Shown here: one piece after another, positions 8,975 through 17,700 of the stretch | Layout: the number at the start of each line of letters is the position of its first letter | Position numbering within the stretch: the stretch's first letter is position 1 | NCBI GenBank assembly: GCA_964539825.1 | Contig: CAZIKF010000002.1 | Location: 1-64,000 of the forward strand | Reading direction: 5' to 3' | From: CAZIKF01 sp964539825 | Lineage (GTDB): Bacteria; Muiribacteriota; UBA6191 | DNA: 64,000 bases | Notes under the pieces: model-generated | Told to the model about the DNA's origin: nothing | Databases searched by the model: none | What the model saw: the letters and a program-made list of their open reading frames with translations, nothing else | Translations under genes and position numbers: made by a program

Positions 8975-9136
8975 GTGAGTCGAGAGCTGAGGCGTGGGCG
9001 TTGTAGAGTGCTCAGGGGCAAGTATGGTGTTGGTTCGTGACGAAGGGCGATGCATCGTATCGTTCAAGGAGGGAACCAGCAGCAGGCGAAGTCCCTGGGC
9101 GCTCTACAACGCCCTAAGCCTTGGTTTTCGGCTCAC
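8975..9136 (+). ncRNA. Structured RNA element, copy 1
   Basis: A 162-base element that folds almost end to end. Terminal stem P1 pairs 8975-8993 with 9118-9136 (GTGAGTCGAG with CGGCTCAC ends). P2 is a 22-bp helix, GGGCGTTGTAGAGTGCTC paired with GCGCTCTACAACGCCC. An inner GTTGGTTC/GAACCAGC stem and a CGATGC hairpin fill the middle. P1 and P2 need G-U pairs only if the plus strand is the RNA; read as minus-strand RNA the same positions become A-C mismatches. The 3' terminal TCA is the complement of the stop codon of the convergent gene 9133-9435. No ORF is present. It resembles HEARO/omega-RNA-type elements in size and style, but membership is not shown. Confidence 0.7.
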
Positions 9137-9435
9137 TCCTTCTCGTCATCGTCAGTGACTTCAAATCCAAACTGGGAAAGTCTTTCACTAACAACTTCCT
9201 GGACAACCTGATTGTACTTCTTAAGGATTTCATCCTCGGTTACGAGATTCTTATCGTAGAGAACCTGCAATAGAGTACGAAAATTCACTTCATTGGTAAA
9301 AACCTGGCGAATGTTGGAATCTAGATCATTGATGACTTTCTCAACGAGATCGAGCTCTTCCTCAATGGATTCAAGCTCCTTCTCCTTCTTTTTCTGAGAT
9401 AACAGGGCGATTTTGGTCTTCGGATCTTCGCTCAT
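9133..9435 (-). CDS. Coiled-coil hypothetical protein
   Basis: About 100 residues, rich in Lys and Glu, with a strong heptad-like helix over residues 8-60 (SQKKKEKELESIEEELDL region) and an acidic tail. No signal peptide and no recognised family. The ATG at 9435 has GGGGAAGTAG upstream; a GTG at 9465 lies inside the upstream VWA gene and is less likely. The TGA stop (9133-9135) falls inside the terminal TCAC of structured RNA copy 1. It is the last gene of the minus-strand group VWA-RsmA-pseudopilin-PanB. Confidence 0.6.
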   Translation of the reverse strand: MSEDPKTKIALLSQKKKEKELESIEEELDLVEKVINDLDSNIRQVFTNEVNFRTLLQVLYDKNLVTEDEILKKYNQVVQEVVSERLSQFGFEVTDDDEKE

Positions 9436-9440
9436 TAAAT

Positions 9441-10541
9441 CTACTTCCCCAAATTCTCTATCCACCTGTTCAGGAAATCTTTGTCGCCTTTATTTTGTCT
9501 GCCATTTGGATCAGCGACTGTGATTTCTAATTCTCTGTCCCTATCTCTGATGCCGCGCTTTGCGTCAAATCCTATCGGGGAGGTATCCACATTAAACTTT
9601 CCCGGAGATAAGTATGTTCCACGATCCCGCCCTGAAAGACTTCTGTATCGCACGGCGAGGTTGATATCCCTCAAAGATGCGTCCTTTATATCCTTCGGAC
9701 TAACAAACCTCATTTTAACATCACTCTTTAAATTTCTCGCTATATAGGTATACAAATCTTCGAGTTGAGCAACAGTGGGAGCATAATAGAAGCTTCCCCC
9801 GGTCAGTCTGGCGAAGTCTTTCAGCTCTTCGCGGTTCACTCTCCTCCCCAATCCGATTGAGTGAATCGGAATCTTGCGATTAGCCACCCTGGATACGGCC
9901 TGAATCGCGGAACGTGCCGATTGTCGGTCCGTATTTTCCCGATTTTGATCCATCCCGTCTGAAAGTAGAATGATTCCGGTTTTACCCTCTGCTGGGAGGA
10001 GGTCAGCCGCTTTATACAGGGCATCATAGAGTGAGGTGGCACCAAAACCCTTAAGCTTCTTTAAAGATTTTTTTAGTTTTGACTTATCCCTGGTTTCAGG
10101 CTGAAGAAGCTGAACTCCGTCAGAAAAAGACAAAACAAACGCAGAATCCTGGGGATCAAGAAGCCCAATGAATCGGGCAACAGCTCTCAGCAACGGACGG
10201 AGCTGAAAATGCATCGAACCCGAATCATCCAATATGATACCTATTCGAATAGGCTCATTGGATACCTCCATATAGTAATTATGAATCTTAAGACCATTTT
10301 CAGAGAGAGACACATGTTCCCGCTGGATCTCCTCCAGTGCCGTTCCGGTAGGATCAAAAACAGTGAAGTTAACTTCAATATCAGGAAAGCTCGTAGGATT
10401 AATCTGATTCAGTATTACCCGCAACTGGCGGGATGGAAGATCCGGAGTGTTTAATTCAAGAACAGGATCTACCCCATGATTCAATGTAACCAAGAGGTGA
10501 AGGACAACTAAAAATCTAACCCAAAACACCCTATTCCTCAC
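9441..10541 (-). CDS. Secreted von Willebrand factor A domain protein
   Basis: 366 residues. A hydrophobic N-terminus (VFWVRFLVVLHLLVTLNHG) looks like a Sec signal peptide. The VWA domain (about residues 95-275) has the MIDAS DxSxS motif as DDSGSM at about 106-111, the Thr position in GATSLYDAL, and the LLSDGMDQN Asp. VWA domains bind partners through a metal ion; the partner is unknown. The region before the domain looks like an Ig-like strand sheet, as in VWFA-related proteins of Acidobacteria and Deltaproteobacteria. The GTG start overlaps the 3' end of the rsmA gene by 11 bases. Confidence 0.82.
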   Translation of the reverse strand: MRNRVFWVRFLVVLHLLVTLNHGVDPVLELNTPDLPSRQLRVILNQINPTSFPDIEVNFTVFDPTGTALEEIQREHVSLSENGLKIHNYYMEVSNEPIRIGIILDDSGSMHFQLRPLLRAVARFIGLLDPQDSAFVLSFSDGVQLLQPETRDKSKLKKSLKKLKGFGATSLYDALYKAADLLPAEGKTGIILLSDGMDQNRENTDRQSARSAIQAVSRVANRKIPIHSIGLGRRVNREELKDFARLTGGSFYYAPTVAQLEDLYTYIARNLKSDVKMRFVSPKDIKDASLRDINLAVRYRSLSGRDRGTYLSPGKFNVDTSPIGFDAKRGIRDRDRELEITVADPNGRQNKGDKDFLNRWIENLGK

Positions 10542-11337
10542 AGAGTCTTTTCGCCAAAACTATCCATCCCCGTGGTGGAATTTCTTCCGCTCGGCACTCC
10601 TCTGAGAAACCGGCTTCTATTATGGCATTAGAAACCTTATCACGGGAAAACTCGACAGCCAATAATCCTCTGAGTTTTTTTCTACGCTGGGAAAAACCCG
10701 TCTTAATCAAAGAGAAAAGAAATTCTCCAAATGGGGAGTGGAGTTTATGAGTGTTGCGTTCAAATCTCAGAAAAACAGAGGCTACTTTGGGAGGAGGCTG
10801 GAAGCAGCCAGCCGGTACAGAAAAAACCTTCGAGGGTGAACTGAGCAATTGGCAAAAAACTGAAAGTCTTCCATAAGAAGAGCTGCCCGGCTGAGCCAAA
10901 ATTCTTTCTCCAACTTCCTTTTGAACCATCAGATAAAGCATGTTCCAGGATCTGAATTCAGATAATGTTTTTCGCAAAATCTCACTGGTAAGATGATAGG
11001 GTATATTTCCAACTATCCCATATGCATCTGGTAGGCTCGAAAGAATCTCTGACTCTTCAAGGCTTAGAAAAGACCCCCTGTGAAGAGTAGCATTATCCTG
11101 GATGAAATACTTCTCCAGGTGGGCGTAGAGCCCTTCATCAATCTCGATCCCCATGAATGGTAATCCCAGGGAACTCAGAAGGGAAGTAAGAACACCTGTT
11201 CCACAGCCAATTTCGAGCCATCCAGGTACCCTGGTCGTTTGCAGCTCTCGATGAATTTTTTGAAGCATGCCTGGATCGTGTAGAAAATTCTGTCCAAACT
11301 TCTTTTTTGCCCTGGGAAAACGACTAATCCTATCCAT
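10531..11337 (-). CDS. rsmA: 16S rRNA (adenine-N6,N6)-dimethyltransferase RsmA/KsgA
   Basis: A 268-residue SAM-dependent enzyme that dimethylates two adjacent adenines in the 3' hairpin of 16S rRNA. Diagnostic pieces are KKFGQNFLHDPGML at the N-terminus, motif I WLEIGCGTGVLTSLL (about residue 39), the acidic GIEID of motif II, and the catalytic motif IV GNIPYHLTSEIL (about residue 110). The C-terminal helical domain ends with a typical segment around PPRGWIVLAKRL. Length is normal. The ATG at 11337 lies ten bases after the end of the pseudopilin gene. Confidence 0.95.
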   Translation of the reverse strand: MDRISRFPRAKKKFGQNFLHDPGMLQKIHRELQTTRVPGWLEIGCGTGVLTSLLSSLGLPFMGIEIDEGLYAHLEKYFIQDNATLHRGSFLSLEESEILSSLPDAYGIVGNIPYHLTSEILRKTLSEFRSWNMLYLMVQKEVGERILAQPGSSSYGRLSVFCQLLSSPSKVFSVPAGCFQPPPKVASVFLRFERNTHKLHSPFGEFLFSLIKTGFSQRRKKLRGLLAVEFSRDKVSNAIIEAGFSEECRAEEIPPRGWIVLAKRLCEE

Positions 11338-11346
11338 GAGAGGGAG

Positions 11347-12066
11347 TCACTCCCCCCTGGGTTCAGTCGGACTCATGCGATGCCAGAATTTTTGAGATAC
11401 CCTACTGGCTAGATAACGAGGTCCAATAGTGTGATAAAGCGTCACGGTACCCCTTTCCGCACCGGGTTCGTCCCTTGATACCCGAAATCGTAACCGCATG
11501 AAGGGGCGATCCGCTAAATAGAATTTCCGAAAGGCTACTTCCTCAAACATAGTAGTGTTCACGAGCTCCCGCCCCCCATAGGTTCCTATGAGACGTTTTT
11601 CCTTGGGATTAAACTCATAAGTCACTTTGCGCGTTAAGGGAGATGTATCCAGGGATCCTTCATCGAGTATGGGACTTGAAAGAAATTTTCGGAAACTCAT
11701 CGAATTTTTGTAGGTTTCTGAGACGGGATCAAGCAGCTCAACGGCTTCCCTGAGATCGTCCTTGATGATTTCTGAAACAATCCTCAGACGGTGAAATGAC
11801 TGCAGTTTCCCGGTTCCTCCTGTGGCTTGCCTGGCACCAGAAACAAAAAGAAAGTAAACAAGGCTAAACACAACCAGTGTCAAGAGGCTGCCGATAAGGA
11901 TCTCAACCAGGGAGAAGGCCTTATTACCTGAAAGACTGCGCTTTCCAGGAGGAAGCAATGGAAACACTGGTATCAATTGAAGCATTGGAAGAAGTGAGAA
12001 AAGCCAACACAGTCTACTTCGAGTTTGACCAGAAGATCTAATTTTTCGCCCACATGCCGGAAGCAT
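11347..12066 (-). CDS. Minor pseudopilin (GspJ/PilW-like)
   Basis: 239 residues with a class III prepilin signature, KAFSLVEILIGSLLTLVVFS, at about residues 49-68: hydrophobic helix with Glu at mature position 5. The residue before the cleavage site is Ala, not the usual Gly. The leader is unusually long (about 50 residues) if the ATG at 12066 is used; it has AGGA upstream. An ATG at 11985 would give a more normal 23-residue leader but has no visible ribosome binding site. The globular part contains repeated YEFNPKEK and LRFRVSRDE strands of the GspJ type. Other pseudopilin genes lie at 43394 and 44866. Confidence 0.72.
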   Translation of the reverse strand: MLPACGRKIRSSGQTRSRLCWLFSLLPMLQLIPVFPLLPPGKRSLSGNKAFSLVEILIGSLLTLVVFSLVYFLFVSGARQATGGTGKLQSFHRLRIVSEIIKDDLREAVELLDPVSETYKNSMSFRKFLSSPILDEGSLDTSPLTRKVTYEFNPKEKRLIGTYGGRELVNTTMFEEVAFRKFYLADRPFMRLRFRVSRDEPGAERGTVTLYHTIGPRYLASRVSQKFWHRMSPTEPRGE

Positions 12067-12125
12067 ACCTCATTCCTATGCTTCCCTTGTTTCCGCTGAT
12101 TCCTGGATGGAAGATTCACCTTCCT

Positions 12126-12920
12126 TCAATATTCGTAGTCCTCGCACGGATAGAGCTGCTTTTCCACATCAGACAGGTAAGATTTCACACCTTGGATCAT
12201 CACCTGGGAAACATGTGCATAGCGCTTCACATGCCTCGGATTGAAATCATCAATGATTCCCATCATGTCGTGAAACAGCAAAAGCTGGCCATCCACATGC
12301 CTTCCAGCCCCGATACCAATGGTTGGAATTTTTAGGGTCTTGGTGATGAGGCGCGATAGATTCGCCGGAATAGTTCTAAGAATAATGGCGAAACAACCAG
12401 CCTCCTGGAGCTCCAGGGCACTCTTAACTACATCCAGATACTCTGGTTTTATCTTCTGTGAATGTTCTGAAAAAGACCCCAGTCTCTCAATGCTGTCCAC
12501 AGCCATTCCAACCATTCCCATAACAGGAATTCCCCGCTCTACTACCGCCCGAACAGAAGTGGTAACAGATCGGCCTTCCAATAAGACGGCATTAGCTCCA
12601 CCCTTTTCAACAAGCAATTCGGAATTCTTGATTGCTTCTTTAGGATCGTCGTAGGTACTAAAGGGCATATCAGCCACGACAAACGCCTGATGGACACCTT
12701 TTGAAACAATCCGAGTGTGGTACATCATTTCCGTTATGGTCACCGAGAGATTGTCATCATGCCCTTGAATCATACGGCCCAGACTATCTCCAACCAGAAC
12801 AGCGTCTACTCCGTTTGTATCGCAGATTACAGCGGAATGATAATCATAAGCCGTAAGCATGGAAATCTTGCTTCTTTGAAATTTCTTCTTTTGCAAGGTA
12901 CTGACATCTAGTCTACCCAT
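12126..12920 (-). CDS. PanB-like protein (ketopantoate hydroxymethyltransferase family) with altered active site
   Basis: 264 residues, the normal PanB length, aligning over its whole length with E. coli PanB (start MLTAYDY, metal-binding GDSLG, the second metal Asp in ADMPFSTYDDP, IGIGAGRHVDGQLLLFHDM). Three residues known as catalytic in E. coli are different: Lys112 of KIEGG is Leu (LLEGR), His136 of GHLGL is Met (GMVGM), and Glu181 of LECVP is Arg (LRTIP). The metal Asp residues and Glu114 are kept. The fold and metal site are therefore preserved while the hydroxymethyl transfer chemistry is doubtful. It could act on another substrate. No panC or panD is in the window. Confidence 0.8.
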   Translation of the reverse strand: MGRLDVSTLQKKKFQRSKISMLTAYDYHSAVICDTNGVDAVLVGDSLGRMIQGHDDNLSVTITEMMYHTRIVSKGVHQAFVVADMPFSTYDDPKEAIKNSELLVEKGGANAVLLEGRSVTTSVRAVVERGIPVMGMVGMAVDSIERLGSFSEHSQKIKPEYLDVVKSALELQEAGCFAIILRTIPANLSRLITKTLKIPTIGIGAGRHVDGQLLLFHDMMGIIDDFNPRHVKRYAHVSQVMIQGVKSYLSDVEKQLYPCEDYEY

Positions 12921-13017
12921 TCCAACTCCCTGAAGTTACAACCTGCTAATCAGTCTCAAAAAACCTCGCACAGAACAGTGCCGTCAATAGAGACCGCATG
13001 ACAAATGGGGTGCCCAT

Positions 13018-13044
13018 ATTATAGAGTCTTTCACCTCTTTGCAA
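13018..13044 (-). promoter_or_regulatory. Possible sigma-70 promoter for the panB-like gene
   Basis: On the minus strand a TATAAT (13018-13023) follows a TTGCAA (13039-13044) at a spacing of 15 bases, about 100 bases upstream of the PanB-like start at 12920. The -10 is perfect, the -35 is partial and the spacing is short. It lies in the 137-base divergent region shared with the plus-strand gene at 13058. Confidence 0.4.
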
Positions 13045-13057
13045 GAGTCTGAAAAAC

Positions 13058-14515
13058 ATGAACACTTTCAAGCCCTTTATACACCTGATACCGAAAAGCA
13101 AACACTCTTCGCTTTTAAAGGTTCGTGACCAAAAAAAGCTCATTTCCAATGGGCAATGGAATCGACCGATTCCAGGTTTGACTGGAATTCCGAACAAACT
13201 AATTGCCTCTGGGCTCATAAAACGCCTTGCCCTCCTGAGTCTCGTGGCCATTCTGTCCGGAGCCAGCAATGGTGCTGAGACAAATAGAAATCCCAATGCG
13301 GATCAGCCTCATCCCTCCTCCCAGAGATTAGCACAGAAAGCAATACCTGATCAGCGCAAGCTTCCTTTGTCGCCTCAAGATATCAGTAAACTAGGAAGGG
13401 CAGTGCTTGATCGAAAGATCCCCAGGCAAGCGTTTGAAACCGCGAGTATGCACTATGTGATTCAGCTCGTACTGGAAGACGCGGACCTCGGAGAGTTTGA
13501 TCAATTTATAAAGTTTCTGAGACCTTATGGAAGAATTTCTCCCCTTGTACTGAGTGTCTGGCACATGGCTTCTTTTTACCGGGAATGGTTTAGCCGACGA
13601 CTCTTACAGGCATGGGGTCATGGTACATCCCTTTTGGAATCTCCTCTTCTCCCCCTGCTCTCCCCCCCGGATATGGAACTTTTTTTGCATACCCTAAATT
13701 CGCTAGCTGAGAAAAATGGTCTGTCCCTGCCTCACGACTTCGTTTTGCCAGTGGATGTCTGGCCCCTGCCTTCCAAAAAAACCTTGCTGCTGGCAAGTCG
13801 ATGCTTTTATCTGCTAAGAAGAGGAGACAAAAACCTCGCGAGTGCCTGGAATCTGGATTTGAGCAAGCCTGAAAATGAGATATTTGCACCCTCTGTAGAT
13901 ATCTGGGCTTTTTTAAGTGAAAATCGGTCGACATCCCCAAAACCAGGAATCAAGGCTCTTAAAAGGCAAGTGGAACCTGAAATGCCCCTATCTCTTCCTC
14001 CAGAGGATACTTTTTACCGTTCGTTGGTAGGAAGTTTTCTGTTTTTATCATCAACCCCCCCGGAATTGGCACAAACATCCTCCAGAGTGAAGGTAAAGTC
14101 CCGTTCACGTAAGGCACGCGTGCGGCGCAAGAGGTGGAATGATCAGGACATTTCCGCAGAAACCCTTGATGAGGCAAGTATCCATCATGCAAAGAGATCC
14201 TTTGAAGTAGCTCTATCTGACTTCCATCGCTACATTGCTTCCCTGCAGCTCGCCTACCTCTATAAGAAAAAAAACTTACCTTTGAAAGAGGCACAATTTG
14301 TGCTCAAATCACTGGAATATCATCCAACTGTCGGGGCACATTTAAGACTGGCTGAACACTTTCGTGACCAGGGAGATTGGAAGAAGATGCACTTCCATAA
14401 CAGCAAGGCTCAAAAAATTGATCCCAATATCTCCATTATAGCCGGACCAATGCCTTCCGTGAGCCGAGAACCAGTGCTTAGACGGAAGCCTGAAAACCCA
14501 GAAACGACACCTTGA
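13058..14515 (+). CDS. Exported protein with C-terminal TPR-like repeats
   Basis: 485 residues. A hydrophobic segment RLALLSLVAILSGASNGAE at about residues 56-74 looks like a signal peptide ending in SNGA. The true start may therefore be downstream of the first ATG, for example at a TTG near 13175. The middle has no recognised domain. A basic segment (about 347-360, many Arg and Lys) precedes helix-turn-helix pairs at about 385-470 (HRYIASLQLAYLYKKKNLPL, then AHLRLAEHFRDQGDW) that read as two or three TPRs. It lies 201 bases upstream of the giant gene in the same direction and could be part of its export or assembly, but this is inference. Confidence 0.6.
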   Translation: MNTFKPFIHLIPKSKHSSLLKVRDQKKLISNGQWNRPIPGLTGIPNKLIASGLIKRLALLSLVAILSGASNGAETNRNPNADQPHPSSQRLAQKAIPDQRKLPLSPQDISKLGRAVLDRKIPRQAFETASMHYVIQLVLEDADLGEFDQFIKFLRPYGRISPLVLSVWHMASFYREWFSRRLLQAWGHGTSLLESPLLPLLSPPDMELFLHTLNSLAEKNGLSLPHDFVLPVDVWPLPSKKTLLLASRCFYLLRRGDKNLASAWNLDLSKPENEIFAPSVDIWAFLSENRSTSPKPGIKALKRQVEPEMPLSLPPEDTFYRSLVGSFLFLSSTPPELAQTSSRVKVKSRSRKARVRRKRWNDQDISAETLDEASIHHAKRSFEVALSDFHRYIASLQLAYLYKKKNLPLKEAQFVLKSLEYHPTVGAHLRLAEHFRDQGDWKKMHFHNSKAQKIDPNISIIAGPMPSVSREPVLRRKPENPETTP

Positions 14516-14716
14516 AGTAGATCACTCCCGGACTCTCCGTCATCCCTCAAAACGATCCGGGACCTGTCCTCATTCATTTGGCAGGCGCAAACCCTATTCC
14601 TTTGCTTCTCTTGATTCCTCTGTTGCCTTAGTTTCCCAAGAAGATGCTCTGCCTACACCAATTGTACCTCCAGGTACAGAGATCCACAGGCCCTTTCCTT
14701 GCGGTTTTTGGGGTGG

Positions 14717-17700
14717 ATGGGTTTACTGCGCAAATTTTTTGGGCGATTTTTCGTCCTGCTCCTTGCTACCCTGCTGCCGCTTTTCATGGTAACAGCAGAG
14801 GAATTGGCACCGCTTCAAGGGGGGGCACTTAACTTCCAGGGATTTCTCGTTGATACGGAGGGTGTCCCCTTTGGTACAGAGACTCCCACTAATTTCTGTA
14901 TGAAATTTTCCATACTTTCAGCTGATCCAGACTTCATCGGCTGGGAATCATCTACCTTGCTTGTGCTGGTAGATAAGGGACTCTTTTCAGTTCGTCTTGG
15001 AAAATTTGATCAGGATACCCAGCCTCTGGACGATCGAGTATTTACTGGAAGTGATAGAACAGGTAATAAGCGATTTCTGCACATTGAAATTCTACCGGAA
15101 TCCGGACGCACAATTTGTCCCCCCTATCGACCCGAAAACTACCTAAGTTTTTCAAAACGAGAAGTAGATGGCAGATCCATAACTCCCGATCTTCCAGCAG
15201 GAAACCTTGACTCTGAAATTTCAATCCCCGGGGTACCTTTTAGTGTATCCGCATTGAGAATTAAGGGAAATGATGTCAAGGAAGGGACACTGAGGATCTC
15301 AAGAGACCCGGGAGACACCAATGCACTGGAGAATGATCTGCAAATCTTAGCCACAGGGGCATATGACGGACTCAGTATCATTCAAAATAAAAATCTTGGG
15401 CTAATTATCCATCAGACAGATCCAGCCCGTCCAGATGCCCTGGTTACGGAAAATGGAAATGCGATTATCCGCGGCAGTCTTTTTGTCTCGGGCGAAGATT
15501 CTGAGTTGAATATCGAGGGCACCTTAGAGTCGGTGAATGCAACTTCGGGGGGAACTCTGACTCTGTTGGGAAAGCGCCTCGGATTTAACACGGTAGAAGT
15601 CACTGCGGGAGATATCCGCTCACCAACTTACCAAAATCCAATCTCCAAGGATTTTGAGGCATCTGTTACCGGAGAGTCGCGACTCCACAAATTGCGTATC
15701 GTAGACATCAATAACGATGTTGGCAAGGGGACACTGGAAGTTAGAGTCCAGTCGTCAGGGTCCACCCAGGCAATCGTACGTAAAGATGGAAATGTGGAAA
15801 TCTCTGACCAGGGATTTTTAACCCTTCAGGCAAAGAACTCCAAACTGCTGACTCTTAGTGATCCTGAATCAGAGATTCAGGCTCTTGGTTTCTATGACAA
15901 CGAACAAACAAGTACATCCCTGAGTTCATCCTATCCCTACCAAATGATTCCGCATGGCCTTTCCATTCTCAATACCATAACCCTGGGGGAATCCAGACAG
16001 TTTAGTACCGTACGTCTTAAGGGATTAATTGGCGAATTTACCAATGTTCAGGGAGTCTTTGATTTTAAAAATCCCAACATTTATCGTGACGCGAGAACAG
16101 GTACAGGGCTGCACACCCATGACCTGCGTGTTGGTGCGGACCCAGGCGGACTGATTGAAAAGCTCAACAATCGATCTTCCAGCACCTTAATTGTAAAGCG
16201 ACGCGTAGATACAAGACTGGCGTACCTGTTTGAGAACAATGATGGTTTGACCCAGGACAGGCCATTCTTCTTTGAAAAACTCAATATCTTCAACCACTTT
16301 GAAAACTCCGCCTTTGACCTTGCTAATCCGTTTGTTAATCCTTCGGTCTTTACGAATGACCGAATCGTCGTTGGTCATACCTTCGATGAACAGCAACAAA
16401 AACACTTTGGTGTATTTCTAGGAGGTTTGGAGAACCCGGATAGAATTCTTTTAGGAACTAATTATGAAAACCTGAACGACCTTTACTTTCTTCACTGCGG
16501 CGCTCTTAGGGATTGTGATCTCACCGTAAATGCCCTTACAGACTCGGTAGTTCTCAATCCACTACCACTACTCAAGTTAAAAGCGGCGAATGCCTCTTTG
16601 GAGGGTTCTCTTCTACTCACTTCAACCATACACACAGCAAGTGAGCCTGATCTGGTGATAGGAACCGATTCCGAGGATTCCTTCGCTCTGCTTAGAGGAG
16701 GAAATATATATCTTAAAGGGAATGCCTACCGCGATGGAGATGGAACCTACCTGGCTGATAACTTTTCTGAATACGGACTAAAAGATAGTTTTGGGATCGG
16801 TTTTTCCTCCAAGCCCTCAGATAATCCACTACTTCATATGATCTTCGGGGTAACCACTCTTGGAGGAGACTTCGTTTTATCCAGGAGTCCAATTTTGCAG
16901 ACTTCCCTGACCCTTTCCGGGAATGCCTTTTCGAGCTTTCTGTGCGATCAGGATGACTCCCCTCCACTGTGTGAATTTGGCAAAGATCATTATATGGACC
17001 CATCAGGAACTTCAAGGCTCAGTTCTCTAAATGTTCGCGGTAACCTGACCGCAGAACTTGACCTTAGTACCGGGGATATCACAAGTGCGAAAAAGGTTTT
17101 AGTAGATGGTTCCGCTACCTTTTCATCTTCTCTGAGCGCGGGATTCTTCTTCGATAGCGATTCTACTATAAGTCCCATTGGTCTCGATCCAGATGATTCA
17201 ACAGCCTATCTAATCAACCCAAATCCAATAAATGCGCCTCCCACACGATTACATGAACTGGAGGCGAAGGGAAATCTCAAACTCACCGAGGAAGCCTCCA
17301 TTGGAGGTGATCTGAGTTCAACCTCCGATCTCAATTCCCAGAGAAATATGGTTTTGAATCCAGGCGAATTTCGATCTGACGGGCGTATTCGAACACCTGA
17401 CTTTTCTGACATTGACGACTCGAATTATGGACTGACTTTTAACAACGACAGCACCTGGAAAAGCCTCTCTTTGCAAGGAAAGCTCACAGCCTCAAAACTT
17501 AATTCCATCTCTGACTCCAAGACTATGACCATTGATGGAGGTCTACAGGCAGGTGCTTTAGATGTCTTTGGATTCGTCCAAACCCAAAAATTTATTGATT
17601 CAAATTCAAGTGGATATGTCCTTGATCCTCATGCCAACACTACCTTTAGCTCATTAGATGCGGGTACTCTTCTGGGTGAAAAAATGCTGGTTCAGGATGA

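Noticed and set aside
8864..9067. Minus-strand 67-codon frame in the region before copy 1
   Set aside because: It lies mostly inside the structured RNA element and A/T-rich flank, has no ribosome binding site, and its translation is low-complexity.
12946..13296. Minus-strand 116-codon frame opposite the start of the gene at 13058
   Set aside because: It overlaps a better supported plus-strand gene and the divergent promoter region, and has no recognisable feature.
14516..14716. Possible sigma-54 promoter (TTTGGCAGGCGC) before the first giant gene
   Set aside because: The GG-to-GC spacing is wrong and there is no dyad upstream.
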